Source: Laburnicola sp. R22_1 (taxonomy: Eukaryota > Ascomycota > Dothideomycetes > Pleosporales > Didymosphaeriaceae). From it: a stretch of DNA of 64,000 bases. The notes under the pieces were generated by a model. It did no database searches. It saw nothing but the letters and a program-made list of their open reading frames with translations, and was not told the DNA's origin. Position 1 is the stretch's first letter, and the number at the start of each line of letters is the position of its first letter. The stretch spans positions 868,001-932,000 of the forward strand of contig JACONQ010000002.1 in the NCBI GenBank assembly GCA_014281115.1, read 5' to 3'. Position numbers and translations under genes: made by a program. This document shows, in pieces, positions 1-10,957 of this stretch.

Positions 1-1426
1 GTGGCCGCCCGTGTGCGATAGCAGGTGGAACGCCTGCAGGCCTGCGGGGTCAGAGAAGTAGGTGGTGTCTGTGTGGGCGGGGAGGGCGATGTTAGTGTAT
101 GCCGTGTCTTTGGAGGCGAGGTCGGCGGTGAAGTCATAGAAGCCGCCGTAGTGGGTTTCGCGGATGAAGGAGATTTTTTCGAGGAGGGTTCTGGTTGCTT
201 TGGGGGTTTTGGGGACGTGATTGATGTAGCAGAAGCCGTAGAGGCGCTGTGGGAGATGTTAGTTCTTGGGCTGGAGGGTAGACTGGTGAAATGGGAGGGG
301 AGAGGCGGGGGGAGGTTACAATTTTCTCTAGGCAAGCGTGAAACTCGTCAAGGGCCACAGATTTTGCCAGCATATTATAGTTGACTTGTGGGGGTTTTTC
401 TGCTATATCGGCGCCCCATGGGACAACACTGGACACGTTAGCATCGCGGTGAACAAAGGAGGCAAGTTGAGCAATGTTACGGTGTAAGTCCTTGGCGTAT
501 CGTGGCTCTTTCGTTGAAGTCTAGTGCTGCGTCATTGATAAAAGCTTTGTCGTACTGACTCGTGTGGCCGTCGCTCCCTATACACACGTTAGCACGCGAA
601 GACGATATATGAGTGATAGAATCGTACAGGTTATCTCGATGTGCTTCTCAAAGTCAGCGCTCGTATTGACCGATATGTCCTCTGGAATCTGAATTCTCGT
701 GAGATAAAATCGTGAACATATGGTTGCCGAGGTTGACATACCGAAAAGGTATCAAGAAGCCTCTGCTTCGTCTCTTCATGCACACAAGCCTTGCATTGGC
801 AGTTGTCTCTATTAAATCATCAGCACAAGGAGATAGACTCTGTTTTCACAACGCGCACGCACCTAAGCCAAATATTCGGCCTGTCCCCTCATGATTAGCA
901 CCACCATAACAATGACACATACACAAGCAACCACTCACACTTCCATACCACCAACCGTAAGACCATTATCCCCCATCTTGATCTCATCAGATCTACGGTG
1001 AGGGTCTATCCGAGTTGGGATCTTCCACGGCGAACGCATCATCCTGGTCATTTGGCGGTGGTCTCGTTGCTCTTCGTTCAAAGAGCGGAGCTCGGCCGCA
1101 TGCTTGATACGTTTGATGACTTTGTCATTGATTATGGCGCGCTCCTTAGGGCGGAGTACGTCGCGAATGGGATTTGCGGGACCGTTCTCAGGAGGTGCAT
1201 CTTGGGTGGCAGCTTCTGGTACCGAGGAATTGAAACGCATGTAAGAGCTAGTCACTTGGTGACCATCCTTGCGAGATGTCAGAGTTGGTCGTGTGCAGTT
1301 TGAACTATTGAGCCTATGTATAAACATGTTAGTCGTTGAGAGCACTGAGTAAATGTGTACATGAGATCCGGTGACCAACCGCGTGTGGGTGTTTTGCGCC
1401 CAACGTAGCGCCCTGGCTGAACTCAT
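1..1426 (-). CDS. Trimethyllysine dioxygenase, 5' part (carnitine biosynthesis)
   Basis: Fe(II)/2-oxoglutarate enzyme that hydroxylates N6-trimethyllysine, the first step of carnitine synthesis, probably in mitochondria. Exons, from the 5' end: 1380-1426, 949-1313, 863-887, 742-808, 628-688, 481-577, 320-428 and <1-246. Several introns have a clear GCTAAC or GACTAAC branch site. The spliced product has an Arg/Ser-rich N terminus that could be a mitochondrial presequence. It then has the N-terminal zinc-type motif (NIWLRDNCQCKACVHEETKQR, read across a 25-nt exon), the WSDGH-S-Y motif, PWGADI, and YGFCYINHVP. The iron-binding HTDTTYFSDPAGLQ-FHLLSH stretch lies next to the edge. The family is usually about 400 residues; 339 are visible and the C terminus lies beyond the left edge. 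The first intron (1314-1379) is open in frame, so its use is less certain. gamma-Butyrobetaine hydroxylase is the close alternative, but the HTDTTYF/LLSHTGG run favours trimethyllysine dioxygenase. Confidence 0.87.
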
Positions 1427-1714
1427 GATGAAGGCGCAAACGCAGAATAGATTTACATAACAGAACGTCTAACGGTGCTGGTAAATGTCAAGAGAGCCAG
1501 CGAGCGAAACAATTAGCTGAGGTTGTTTATAATTAAGGTAAATGGGTGATAGGCAAAAGGCGCGGGGTTGGAGCTAGAGCTCGGTTATCGGTACGGACCA
1601 TGGGCTTCGGAACTGCCCCGCCCGAGCGCAATTCAAAGGCACAAAAAGCCAGCAAGCTTGCGAAAACGAAAGCTAGAGCAAAAAGCGAAAAGCTTTCCCA
1701 GAGAGCAAAAAAGC

Positions 1715-1725
1715 AAAAAAAAAAA
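1715..1725 (-). terminator. RNA polymerase III T-run terminator of the tRNA
   Basis: On the minus strand an uninterrupted run of 11 T follows directly after the tRNA 3' end, as expected for Pol III termination. Confidence 0.85.
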
Positions 1726-1805
1726 CGACACCAGAGGGACTCGAACCCTCAATCTTTGCCACATCCGTACCGGAAAGCAACGCCTTACCATTAGGCCATG
1801 GTGCC
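1726..1805 (-). tRNA. tRNA-Arg (anticodon CCG) with 8-nt intron
   Basis: An 80-nt minus-strand cloverleaf. The 7-bp acceptor stem pairs GGCACCA with TGGTGTC and has discriminator G. The D arm is GGCC-loop-GGC. The anticodon stem pairs TTGCT with GGCAA, and the T arm is GAGGG-TTCGAGT-CCCTC. The internal Pol III boxes are intact (B box GGTTCGAGTCC). The anticodon loop is 15 nt, which fits an 8-nt intron at the canonical 37/38 position (plus-strand 1762-1769). That leaves loop TTCCGGT with U33 and anticodon CCG, reading Arg CGG codons. The intron contains CGG, which can pair with the anticodon as in other eukaryotic pre-tRNAs. The amino-acid identity rests on this intron placement. Confidence 0.88.
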
Positions 1806-2942
1806 TTACATCTTTGATTGAGATATAAAAAATTTCGAATTAGAATATATCTAATGGAAGAGTGATTGAGGGTCGTCAAAATGCTGCTTCCTGTTCTCAT
1901 AGTCGCAGCAATCAACCTGACGTGGCGCTAACAGAGACGGCAACAAGTGTTCTCTGAAGGCTAGGCGATCTTCCCGCATGCCGCTAGACGGTGGTCATCT
2001 GTAAGCATATCGCGTTTGCGGGCAAATTGCACAGCTTACGTCAGTATTTTATATTCTGTGGCTGCCTTGTCTGGTGTCTTTTATTACCTACAAAAAAAAG
2101 GCAACCTTTTGATAGGCAGTGTTAGTGTTATATATCCTGCGGTAATACCTTATTACTCGTTCAGGAGCATCTGGGTTTTTCTCAGCAAGAAGATACAAAA
2201 TTCATACACTGATCTCATAGCCGGAGTTTATTCTGCCCTGGACTTCTCGCAATAATGGTTGCTAGGCGTGTGCCTTTAGCATCGCTCTTACAAAGCAGTC
2301 GAGCGTAATAGCGGAGAGCCTCGACTTGAAAGGCATCACTAGAAGACGGTCTAGTAGCGAGCCAGTGTGGACATCAGTTGGTGCGTTCAAGATTGTCGTG
2401 GGTGGGCAGCTCCTGGACTAGAACGCCTGCAGATGGGTCTATACATGAGGCTGGCCTACAGTAGATGTGCTGCATTGGCTAGTTTCACCACCCACGATAC
2501 CTCTGAACAAATTTGGAGTTGTTACCGCCGACTTAAAGGCCAACATTAAGCACCAGAAATGTGTCCTACAATTAGGAATGGTCGGCTTTTCCAGACTTTT
2601 AGCACGCCTGCGTGTTCTGCCTTTCACATAGGTGCTTTCTATAACGGTGAAGGCATAGAGTTGAATGCATACCAGAGAATCAAGTTGGAGGTGAAGAGGT
2701 TGCTTGCACCCGCGCGTGGTCGTGGTGGTGGTTGCTCGTTGCCAAGACCCGTCGCTAGCTCGCTAGCTAATCCCCGGCATCACTTCGTAATCGAGAAGCT
2801 GCCTCCGAGCTCGACCTCAACACCGACTTTACACAACTCAACTGTGACTCCTCCGTCGCACTCTCTGCAGCTCCTCTCTACCACTGCGCCTATATCCCGA
2901 GACTTCTCTCTGCATCACTGATATCCGCCGCAAATCGCCACC
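1806..2942. other. Intergenic; upstream region of rpt5
   Basis: No convincing gene on either strand; the only open frames are short and look unlike protein. The last 200 bases before the rpt5 ATG are C/T-rich and end in a good start context (CGCCACC before ATG), so this end is probably promoter and 5' UTR. A small imperfect repeat, GCTAGCTCGCTAGCT, lies near 2755. I saw no exact proteasome control element. Confidence 0.5.
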
Positions 2943-4510
2943 ATGTCAACACTCGAGGACCTCGATGACCTCGAGCGTGAGCAGAAGGAGGATAGGAAGG
3001 ACGATAAGAAAGAGGGTGAGGACGGCAAGGATGGCAAAAAGGCCGATGGCGATGCAGAAATGAAGGACGCGGAGCCAGACGAGGAGGTGCTCGACGATGA
3101 GATCCTCAACCTGGCCACACGAGACATTGTCGCGCGGAAGCGGTTGCTGGAGAACGACATGAGGATAATGAAGAGCGAGTTTCAGAGGTTGTCGCATGAG
3201 AAGTCGACCATGAACGAGAAGATCAAGGACAACCTGGAGAAGATCGAGAACAACAGGTACGATTTTCTGTCACGCAGCGGTTTAGCCGCTGTTAGATAAC
3301 CACATTGTATCGGATATCGCTGACTTATTCTAGACAACTCCCGTATCTCGTTGGAAACGTCGTAGAGATATTAGATCTTGACGTGACGGCAGAAGCGGCG
3401 GAAGAGGGGGCGAATATCGACTTGGACGCCACCCGTGTGGGCAAGTCAGCAGTCATCAAGACGTCGACGCGGCAAACCATCTTCCTCCCTCTCATCGGTC
3501 TCGTCGATCACGAGAAGCTGAAACCCGGTGACCTAATCGGTGTGAACAAGGACTCCTATCTCGTACTGGACACACTGCCAGCCGAATACGATAGCAGGGT
3601 GAAGGCTATGGAGGTCGATGAGAAGCCAACGGAGAAGTACACAGACGTCGGCGGTCTAGACAAGCAGATCGAAGAGCTCGTCGAGGCCGTCGTATGGCCG
3701 ATGAAGGAGGCTGAACGGTTCAAGAAGATCGGCATCAAGGCACCCAAGGGTAAGCATGAACATGTTGAATTTGGCCACTTGGGCTAAGCTGATTTCAACA
3801 GGCGCTCTCATGTACGGCCCCCCGGGTACTGGTAAGACACTGCTTGCCCGTGCTTGCGCGGCGCAAACAGACGCCACCTTCCTCAAGCTGGCCGGTCCAC
3901 AGCTCGTGCAGATGTTCATTGGTGACGGTGCAAAACTCGTCCGAGACTGCTTCGCGCTTGCTAAAGAGAAGGCACCCTCGATCATCTTCATTGATGAGTT
4001 GGATGCTGTCGGAACGAAGCGTTTCGACTCGGAGAAGTCTGGCGATCGTGAAGTGCAGCGAACGATGTTGGAGCTACTAAACCAGCTAGATGGCTTCGCT
4101 TCCGACGACCGTGTCAAGGTGCTCGCTGCTACGAACCGAGTCGATGTCCTCGACCCTGCCCTCCTGCGGTCGGGCCGTTTGGACAGGAAGATCGAGTTCC
4201 CCTTACCGAATGAGGAAGCGCGAGCGCAGATTCTCCGCATCCACTCTCGGAAAATGACGGTGGATGATGGCGTCAACTGGCCGGAGCTGGCCCGTAGCAC
4301 CGACGAGTTTGGCGGTGCACAGCTCAAGGCCGTGTGCGTTGAGGCCGGTATGATTGCTCTTCGATTAGGGCAGCAGAAGATCAGCCACGAGCACTACGTC
4401 GACGCCATCTCAGAAGTCCAGGTAAGGCCAAGCACCCGCCCTCGCACAAGATGGTATCACTAACCATTACACAGGCCAAGAAGAAGGACACGGTCAATTT
4501 CTACGCGTAG
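2943..4510 (+). CDS. rpt5: 26S proteasome regulatory ATPase subunit Rpt5 (6A/PSMC3)
   Basis: AAA ATPase of the 19S base that unfolds ubiquitinated substrates and opens the 20S gate. Exons 2943-3256, 3334-3749, 3802-4421 and 4475-4510 give 461 residues. A highly charged, Lys/Asp/Glu-rich start is followed by a coiled coil, the OB domain ([12 protein letters not shown]), Walker A GPPGTGKT near residue 249, Walker [10 protein letters not shown] near 303, and the second-region motif [16 protein letters not shown]. The protein ends in NFYA, an HbYX-type tail that docks in the 20S alpha ring and is characteristic of Rpt5. The tail is coded by a separate 36-nt exon. That exon and the intron before it are duplicated directly downstream (4511-4602), so a second usable terminal exon exists with one changed residue (Asp to His). 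Confidence 0.95.
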
Positions 4511-4602
4511 CAAGTAAGGCCAAGCACCGGCCCTCGCACAAGATGGTATCACTAACCATTACACAGGCCAAGAAGAAGCACACGGTCAATTTCTACGCGT
4601 AG
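4419..4602 (+). repeat. 92-bp tandem duplication of rpt5 last intron plus last exon
   Basis: Unit 1 is 4419-4510 and unit 2 is 4511-4602, directly adjacent. Each holds a GTAAGG donor, a 53-nt intron with a CTAAC branch site, an ACAG acceptor and a 36-nt exon ending in TAG. I see three differences: CAG to CAA before the donor, one C/G change in the intron, and GAC to CAC in the exon. Both copies encode AKKK-D/H-TVNFYA. Confidence 0.95.
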
Positions 4603-5337
4603 TGGGGCAGGGTGGGCAGGTAGTTGGTTGCAAGGGCACACTATATTGGCGGCCTGTAATACTAGGTAGAGCTCAAGCATGCCTTGGTTCAACATGGTCC
4701 TAGGCCTTGTGCATATTGTGATGAGTGGAGAGGAGTTTTGTCGGAGATGAGTGTTGCGTTGACGGTGCTTGACTATCCCAACGTGTCGCTGCCGACGTCG
4801 CCGGCAAGTGCAGAGAGGCTCGAAGCGGCCTGGCTCCCACGGCATGGTCGCCCATGTCTGATTCCATAGTCCCTGCATTGCCGTTGGGTCGTCTTCGCAC
4901 GCCTCGCTTACGGGGCCGCTGATTGGCTGCCGCGTCGACCACGAACGAGCTCCCGAACGCATCTCCAGGACCTCAACACCAGCCTCTCTCTCCGCACGAG
5001 GAAAAGCAATGCCCCGTGATAGGCCCCGGCGCCCGCCCTGTTCGCCTTGCAACACTCGAATCTGGAGAGACTGCATAGCTGCTGAAAGCGGTCCAGCAAA
5101 GCTCTATGTTCGCCTCCAACACATGCGCCTCAGGCCGGCGCCGCATGTGCCTCGTTCAATTGGATGAGACATCCCGTGGACGAGGGGAGATGCCTGCTAC
5201 TTGTATGCGTGAGGTCTAGTATCATGTGGACCGAGGTCGGAACGCTGGTCGGAACTGGTGGGCTTTTCCTTATAGTGAACGTTGTCTGTCCATTTTCCGT
5301 CTCTCTTGCACTTGCACAAACGCCTTGAGCCGCAGCT
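4603..5337. other. Intergenic between rpt5 and bta1
   Basis: About 735 bases holding the rpt5 3' end and the bta1 promoter. No coding frame resembles a protein. C/T-rich stretches lie close to the bta1 start. Confidence 0.5.
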
Positions 5338-8208
5338 ATGCTCGGCCTTTCAACATTTCTTCGGCGTGACCCCTTCAACCTGGTGGTCCTGGCAGTGGGT
5401 GTGTTGAGCATTTTCTTGCTGGCTATCTTTGCTGTCGCCTTCAGGCCGAAGGGGGAGGCGAGTACGTTCCAGTCGTACTTGAAGTTCATCTATGCTTGCT
5501 TTCTGAAGCCGCATACTGGTGATGGGGACGGGGACCAGCAGGATGCTTTGGTATGTTGTATCCATTACTCGGCATGGAAACGAGCTTAATAGCACACAGG
5601 AAAGCTTCTACAAGGCTCAAGCGGACGTGTACGATGCGACACGAACGCGGCTTCTTAGAGGACGCGAGGATATGCTGGGCCTGGTCGCCGCACAATTGAA
5701 ACACCGCTGTGAAGCTGGAGTCATCTCTCAAAGGCCGGTCTGGGTCGATGTGAGTGTCCGTCACAGGCAACTACATTTAGCATACTGACCAAAACAGATT
5801 GGCGGCGGAACAGGTCACAAGTGAGCACTCTTGCAGCTGTAGATCCACTGGCCGCGATTGACTCTACGTAGCATTGAACAAATGGGTGCCTTCCTTTCAG
5901 TCCCTGACTTCTTCCGTTCAGTTTGTATGTCTACTCTGTGGCCTCTGTGCTCCCATCTAACACTACACAGACGTCGTCGACCTCTCCCCTAGTCTTTGCG
6001 AGATGGCTCGCAAGCGCTTCGCCCGCCTCGGATGGAAGAACGTCAAGGTCATCTGCCAGGACGCGCGTGCCTTCCGTCTCCACGAACACGAACCGCAAGC
6101 CTACCACCGCAAGGAAATCATCTCCGAAGGTCAGACTGTCCGAGACCTCGACGAGAACGCTGATGCCGGTAGTGCTGAGCTTGTGACCATGAGCTACGCG
6201 CTTTCTATGATTCCAGAGTTCTACCCCTTCATTGACTCTATTTCGTCACTGTTAAGTCCCAATGGTGTGGTTGGTGTGGTTGACTTTTATGTCCAAAGCA
6301 AGGTTGAGTTCAACAGGAGGAACTACACGGGCGGTGCTATCAACAGGCACTGCATGTGGATATCTAGGGTCTTCTGGCGGACGTGGTTTGAGATTGACCG
6401 TGTCAACTTGGAAGCCGCTCGTCGTGTGAGCTGTCTGTATTAAGACTGGTTGATTTTGGTAGCTGATGAACTGCAGGACTACCTCGAATACCGCTTCGGT
6501 ACTGTGCTCAGCGTCAACGCCCGCAACAGCTTCTTCGGTGTCAGACTACCGTACTATATCTGGGTCGGCTGCTCCAAAGACAATGGCTCCTCCACCGCGA
6601 GGCTTGCCGAGATCGACGCTGCTGCTACCGAATCCCCTTACCTCTCCGCGCTGGACCTGCAAACTGGACCTGTGTCTTGCGATGTCGAGGTCCGCTCTAA
6701 AGCCTATGAGTCTGCTATCGTCAACTTGCAGTCCAGCCTTCCCCTCCCTGCCACTTGGTAAGTTCTTTATGCTCATCTTTACTAGCTCTCAACACTGACA
6801 ATCCTATAGGTACCAAAACCACCACTGGCGAATCCACTACGATGAGACCCTGCCCAAGCACACTCGCTTCAACAACTCGTACATCTACGCTTTCACATGG
6901 GAAGACGACCGCGCCGACGCCCGTCTCCTCAAAGTCACCTCCGACGACGTCGTCCTCGCCATCACCTCCGCAGGAGACAACATTCTCTCCTTCTGCCTCG
7001 AGGCCCCACGCCGTATCCACGCCGTCGACCTAAACCCGACGCAAAACCACCTCCTGGAACTCAAAGTCGCCGCCTTCACCGCCCTCCCCTACTCAGACGT
7101 CTGGAAGCTCTTCGGCGAAGGCAAACACGCCTCCTTCCGCACGCTCCTCATCCAAAAACTAAGCCCCCACATGAGCTCCGCCGCCTTCCAATACTGGCTC
7201 AAGGGCGGCCCACGCGTCTTCGCCGACCAAAGCAGCAAAGGGCTCTACCACTCCGGCGGCTCCGGCAACGCCATCGCCCTCGTAGCCTGGCTCTTCCGCC
7301 TCCTCAACCTCACCCCGGAAGTACAAAAACTCTGCGCCGCCCAAACCCTCAACGAACAACGCGAAATCTGGTCCTCCTCGCTCAAACACCTCATCCACTC
7401 CAAACTCCTCACCTGGACCGTCCTCTCCAACGAAAAATGGCTCTGGAAAGCCCTCGGCGTCCCGCCTGCCCAACGCGCCCTCATAGAAGAAGATTTCCAC
7501 CGGAGCGCGGCCGACTTCGACCCTGCGACGGGAACGGCAAGCTCCACCACCACAGGAAACGCAGTGTACGAATACGTCCTCAACACCTTCGAGCCCGTCG
7601 TCAATTCCACCCTCCTTTCCACCTCGAACCATTACTACCTCCTCACTCTCATGGGACACTACACCCCGTCCTCACACCCGACGTACCTCTCTCCGAAATC
7701 GCACGTCAAGCTCAGCCGTCCCACGGCCTTCAACGGGCTGCGCATCCACACGGATGAAATCAGCGAGGTGATATCGCGCATGCGGCCGGGCACGCTGACG
7801 ATTGTCGTCGTCATGGATTCTATGGATTGGTTCCCGCGCAGGGGGCCGCAGGCGGGGAAGCAGATCCGGGCGCTGAACCGTGTGCTTCAGGTCGGGGGGA
7901 GGGTGTTGTTGAGGAGTGCGGGGTTGGAGCCGTGGTATGTGGGGGTTTTTGAGGGGTGTGGGTTTGCGTGTAGGAGGGTTGCGGGGAGGGTGCCGGGGGC
8001 GTGTATTGATCGGTGAGTTTTCTGTTCATTCTTCTTGGTTTTGGTTGCGTGCGTGCGTGCGTGCGGACTGACTGGTGGTAGGGTGAATATGTATGCTTCG
8101 ACGTGGATATGTACCAAGGAGGCGAGTCTGGAGCGTGAGGATGTAAAGCTCAATTTGCGCAAGAGCTCTATGGGGGAGTTGAAGATTGGGCCGCCGGCAC
8201 TGAGATGA
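5338..8208 (+). CDS. bta1: Betaine lipid (DGTS) synthase, BtaB-BtaA fusion
   Basis: Makes the phosphorus-free lipid diacylglyceryl-trimethylhomoserine from diacylglycerol and S-adenosylmethionine. Eight exons (5338-5550, 5600-5749, 5798-5820, 5872-5924, 5971-6425, 6477-6757, 6810-8012, 8082-8208) give 834 residues. An N-terminal membrane segment (about residues 12-36) anchors it, probably in the ER. The first half is a BtaB-like methyltransferase with SAM motif VDIGGGTGHN split across a 23-nt exon. The second half is the BtaA-like 3-amino-3-carboxypropyl transferase (DUF3419) with TSAGDNILSF near residue 443 and IHAVDLNPTQNHLLELK. This B-then-A order is the known fungal arrangement. In fungi the enzyme is typically induced by phosphate shortage; I did not identify a Pho4-type site with confidence. 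The last intron (8013-8081) contains a GCGT microsatellite. Confidence 0.93.
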
Positions 8209-8700
8209 GGAACAGATTGTTTGCTATCAATCGGCGGCACATTGTTGATGATACCTTTTTCATAATCCCTTGCCCATCCTCTGGCTCGTTCAAAAATCCA
8301 TTAGATAATACGTTCATGTCCATTGATGCTACTACGTTATCCAAACATTCCAAAAAATCCCTCGATAGATACCAATGACACGCACGAATCATCGCCGCAC
8401 ACGATTCGAACATGAAGAAATAAATTCAGCCTCGTGGTCACCCCCCAAAGTTAAATATATAAGCGCGTGTCCGGCACTGTTGTGTTGATACGTGTACAAA
8501 TTCCAACCCTCATGCACACATACATGCATGCACCGCACCAGACACCATTCTTCCACCCTAGAGCGAGCAAGCGTCGCCAATATAAAGAACAACAAAGTCT
8601 ATGGTTTACAAAGAGCTCGCCAAAAAGCGTGAAATCCAAACCGCACACCCTCAAGCCGTCGAAATGCGGGAGACGAACGGTCCAAGAAGCGGAGGGAGGT
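8209..8700. other. Convergent 3' region of bta1 and rer1
   Basis: About 490 bases between two convergent genes, presumably overlapping 3' UTRs. No coding signal. Confidence 0.5.
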
Positions 8701-9547
8701 TTATTTCGCTGCGCCGGGGTAGCGCGTCTTGCCGACTGTGAAGGGGACGTAGCGGTACTTGATCATGTGCTGGATTTGCCGCCTCACTGCTTTGCGTTAG
8801 CCGTGTCGTCGCCATTATTAGTACAGTATTTGGGTACTCACTCGTCAATCCGAACAGGATCAACCAGTACACTACGAGGACAGGCCAGAAGACGGGCAGG
8901 TTGAAGACCTCGAACCAGCTGCACAAGAAGCCGACGGTGATGGCCTTGGTAGTCGAGTACCAGAACTTGAACTCGGGTAGGCGACGTACGAACGGCCGGA
9001 ACTCGTCCTCCTCTTTGGTGGGCAGGTCGCCTGCGGTGCCGTCTTCCATGCCCTCGTCCTGCTCGAGCGAGGGGTCAAATTTGGGGGATAGGAAGGCGAG
9101 GAACAGGTTGAGGAGGTAGATGCCGAGCGAGTATGCGACTGACATCGGTTAGCTGCGCGTTCTTCTGTGGCTGCCTAGACCTCTCTCTCTCTCTCTTTCT
9201 CCGGGGCGGGGATGCGCATACCAATATACCACCCCTGCGCAACAAATATCCTAAGCGCAAAGGCGAGGAAGAGCACCGCGGTGCCTACCCATCGGTATGT
9301 CGTGTAAGGCGTCGATTTATCAAGATAGGCCTGGAACATCTGCTGTGCGTCAACACTTGCTCGCGATACATGCACCTCCCAGGAGCGGCGCATTTCCAAC
9401 CGAGTGCGATTGACAGTATGCAACGACAACCGGTCTGGCAGCCCACTCCCAGCGAGACGGCGTGTTCGTGGGGCTACGCACCCTTCCGTACTTGGTTGTC
9501 TGCGCCGTCACTGACGAGAAAGGGGTATCGGGCTCCGGGGCGTCCAT
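8701..9547 (-). CDS. rer1: Rer1, Golgi-to-ER retrieval receptor
   Basis: Four-span membrane protein of the early Golgi that returns ER membrane proteins (including Sec12, also coded in this window) in COPI vesicles. Exons 9482-9547, 9222-9339, 8842-9138 and 8701-8786 give 188 residues, normal for Rer1. The spliced protein reads [18 protein letters not shown], a first hydrophobic pair, the signature [20 protein letters not shown], then FWYSTTKA, a second hydrophobic pair, and a basic tail [13 protein letters not shown]. The start ATG follows from the typical acidic N terminus [12 protein letters not shown]. The acceptor of exon 2 could also be three bases upstream. The intron 9139-9221 contains a CT microsatellite. 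Confidence 0.94.
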
Positions 9548-9948
9548 GGTTTTGCGCGGGCGATGCGGGGGCGATTCGGCGAGGAGGAAGGGGCTGGTTC
9601 GGGACGAGCGGCGGATAGAGGGCGAGTGTGGACGGTTGGAGTGGAAAAGTTGGTGCGTGTCGCGAGGCTGTCGTGGCGTTGAAGTCCAGGCGAAGATGCC
9701 AGTCACTCCCACCCACAGAGCACAGCCCGAACCATGGCCCGTGCTATTGGCAGGGTGCGCTTGCCTGTCTTAGCCATGGCGCTTGCCGGGAGAGCTTTGG
9801 AGTTGGTTACCGAGGCTGGCCGATGCTATCCATGCAGATACCTCCATAGGACATACCACGCATGCATACATGCTATTGTGGACACTCCACATCTCTTTGA
9901 GCTGATTCTTGTTGCCTGAGGAACGTCCTTTTGCAGCTCACAGCCACA
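9548..9948. promoter_or_regulatory. Divergent promoter region rer1 / enoyl-CoA hydratase
   Basis: The 401 bases separate two divergent start codons and must hold both promoters and 5' UTRs. No individual element is assigned. Confidence 0.55.
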
Positions 9949-10957
9949 ATGCAGGCATTTCGGTCCTCCGTCCGGGCAGCAACCCAGGTGCGCCCTGCCG
10001 GCTTCCAGTTCGTTCGCGGGTACGCATCGTCCGGCAAGACATACGAGCACATTCTCGTCTCGACGCCAAAGCCCGGTGTGGGGCTCAGTACGTACCCTCT
10101 ACATCCTATACGCATCCTTCCAATCCCTCCAGCATACCTATCGTGCCACCGAAATCCTCCCCACTCTCTCAACCACCATGACCACCACCACCACAACAAC
10201 CACCCCACTAACCCCCCACCCCACAGTCGAGCTCAACCGCCCCTCAGCCCTCAACGCCCTCTCCACACCCCTAATCCACGACCTCAACACCGCCCTCCGC
10301 ACCTTCCAATCCACGCCCTCCATCTCCGCCATCGTCCTAACCGGCTCCCCCCGCGCCTTCGCCGCCGGCGCCGACATCAAAGAAATGAAAGACCTCACCT
10401 TCCCCACCGCCTACACAACCGACTTTATCGAATCCTGGTCCTCCCTCGTTACCTTTCTCAAAAAGCCCCTCATCACTGCCGTAAACGGCTACGCCCTCGG
10501 CGGCGGCTGCGAACTCGCCATGATGGGCGACATCATCTACGCGGGGCCCAAGGCCGTCTTTGGCCAACCAGAGGTCAAGCTCGGCACCATCCCCGGCGCG
10601 GGGGGTAGTCAGCGGTTAACAAGGGCGATTGGCAAGGCGAGGGCTATGGAGGTGATTCTTACGGGGGAGAATATTTCGGCACAGAAGGCGGGGGAGTGGG
10701 GTCTTGTGGCTAGGGTGTTTGACTCGCCTGAGGCGTGTGTCGAGGGGGCGATTGCCACGGCCGAGAAAATTGCGAGTTATAGCCAGGTGGCTGTCAAGGC
10801 GTGCAAGGAGGTTGTGAATAAGAGCCAGAACTTGGGGTTGCATGAGGGGGTGGAGTATGAGCGAAGAGTGTTCCATGGGCTGTTTGGGTCGAAAGATCAG
10901 AAGATTGGGATGAGTGCTTTTGCCGAGAAGAAGAAGCCGGAGTGGTCGAATGAATAG
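9949..10957 (+). CDS. Enoyl-CoA hydratase, mitochondrial (crotonase family)
   Basis: Hydrates trans-2-enoyl-CoA in fatty-acid beta-oxidation. Two exons (9949-10087, 10227-10957) give 289 residues, as in short-chain mitochondrial hydratases. The start MQAFRSSVRAATQVRP is a typical Arg-rich mitochondrial presequence, ending near GYASS. Crotonase signatures follow: AFAAGADIKEM (oxyanion hole), NGYALGGGCELAMMGD and FGQPEVKLGTIPGAGG. The two catalytic Glu are near residues 141 and 161. No C-terminal peroxisomal SKL-type signal is present. The intron is the longest in this part (139 nt) and contains an ATG in frame with exon 2 (10178), so a shorter form without presequence is conceivable. Substrate chain length cannot be read from sequence. 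Confidence 0.93.

Noticed and set aside
6897..7757. 286-codon Arg/Pro-rich frame overlapping bta1
   Set aside because: Frame-shifted shadow of the BtaA domain; the bta1 frame contains the DUF3419 motifs.
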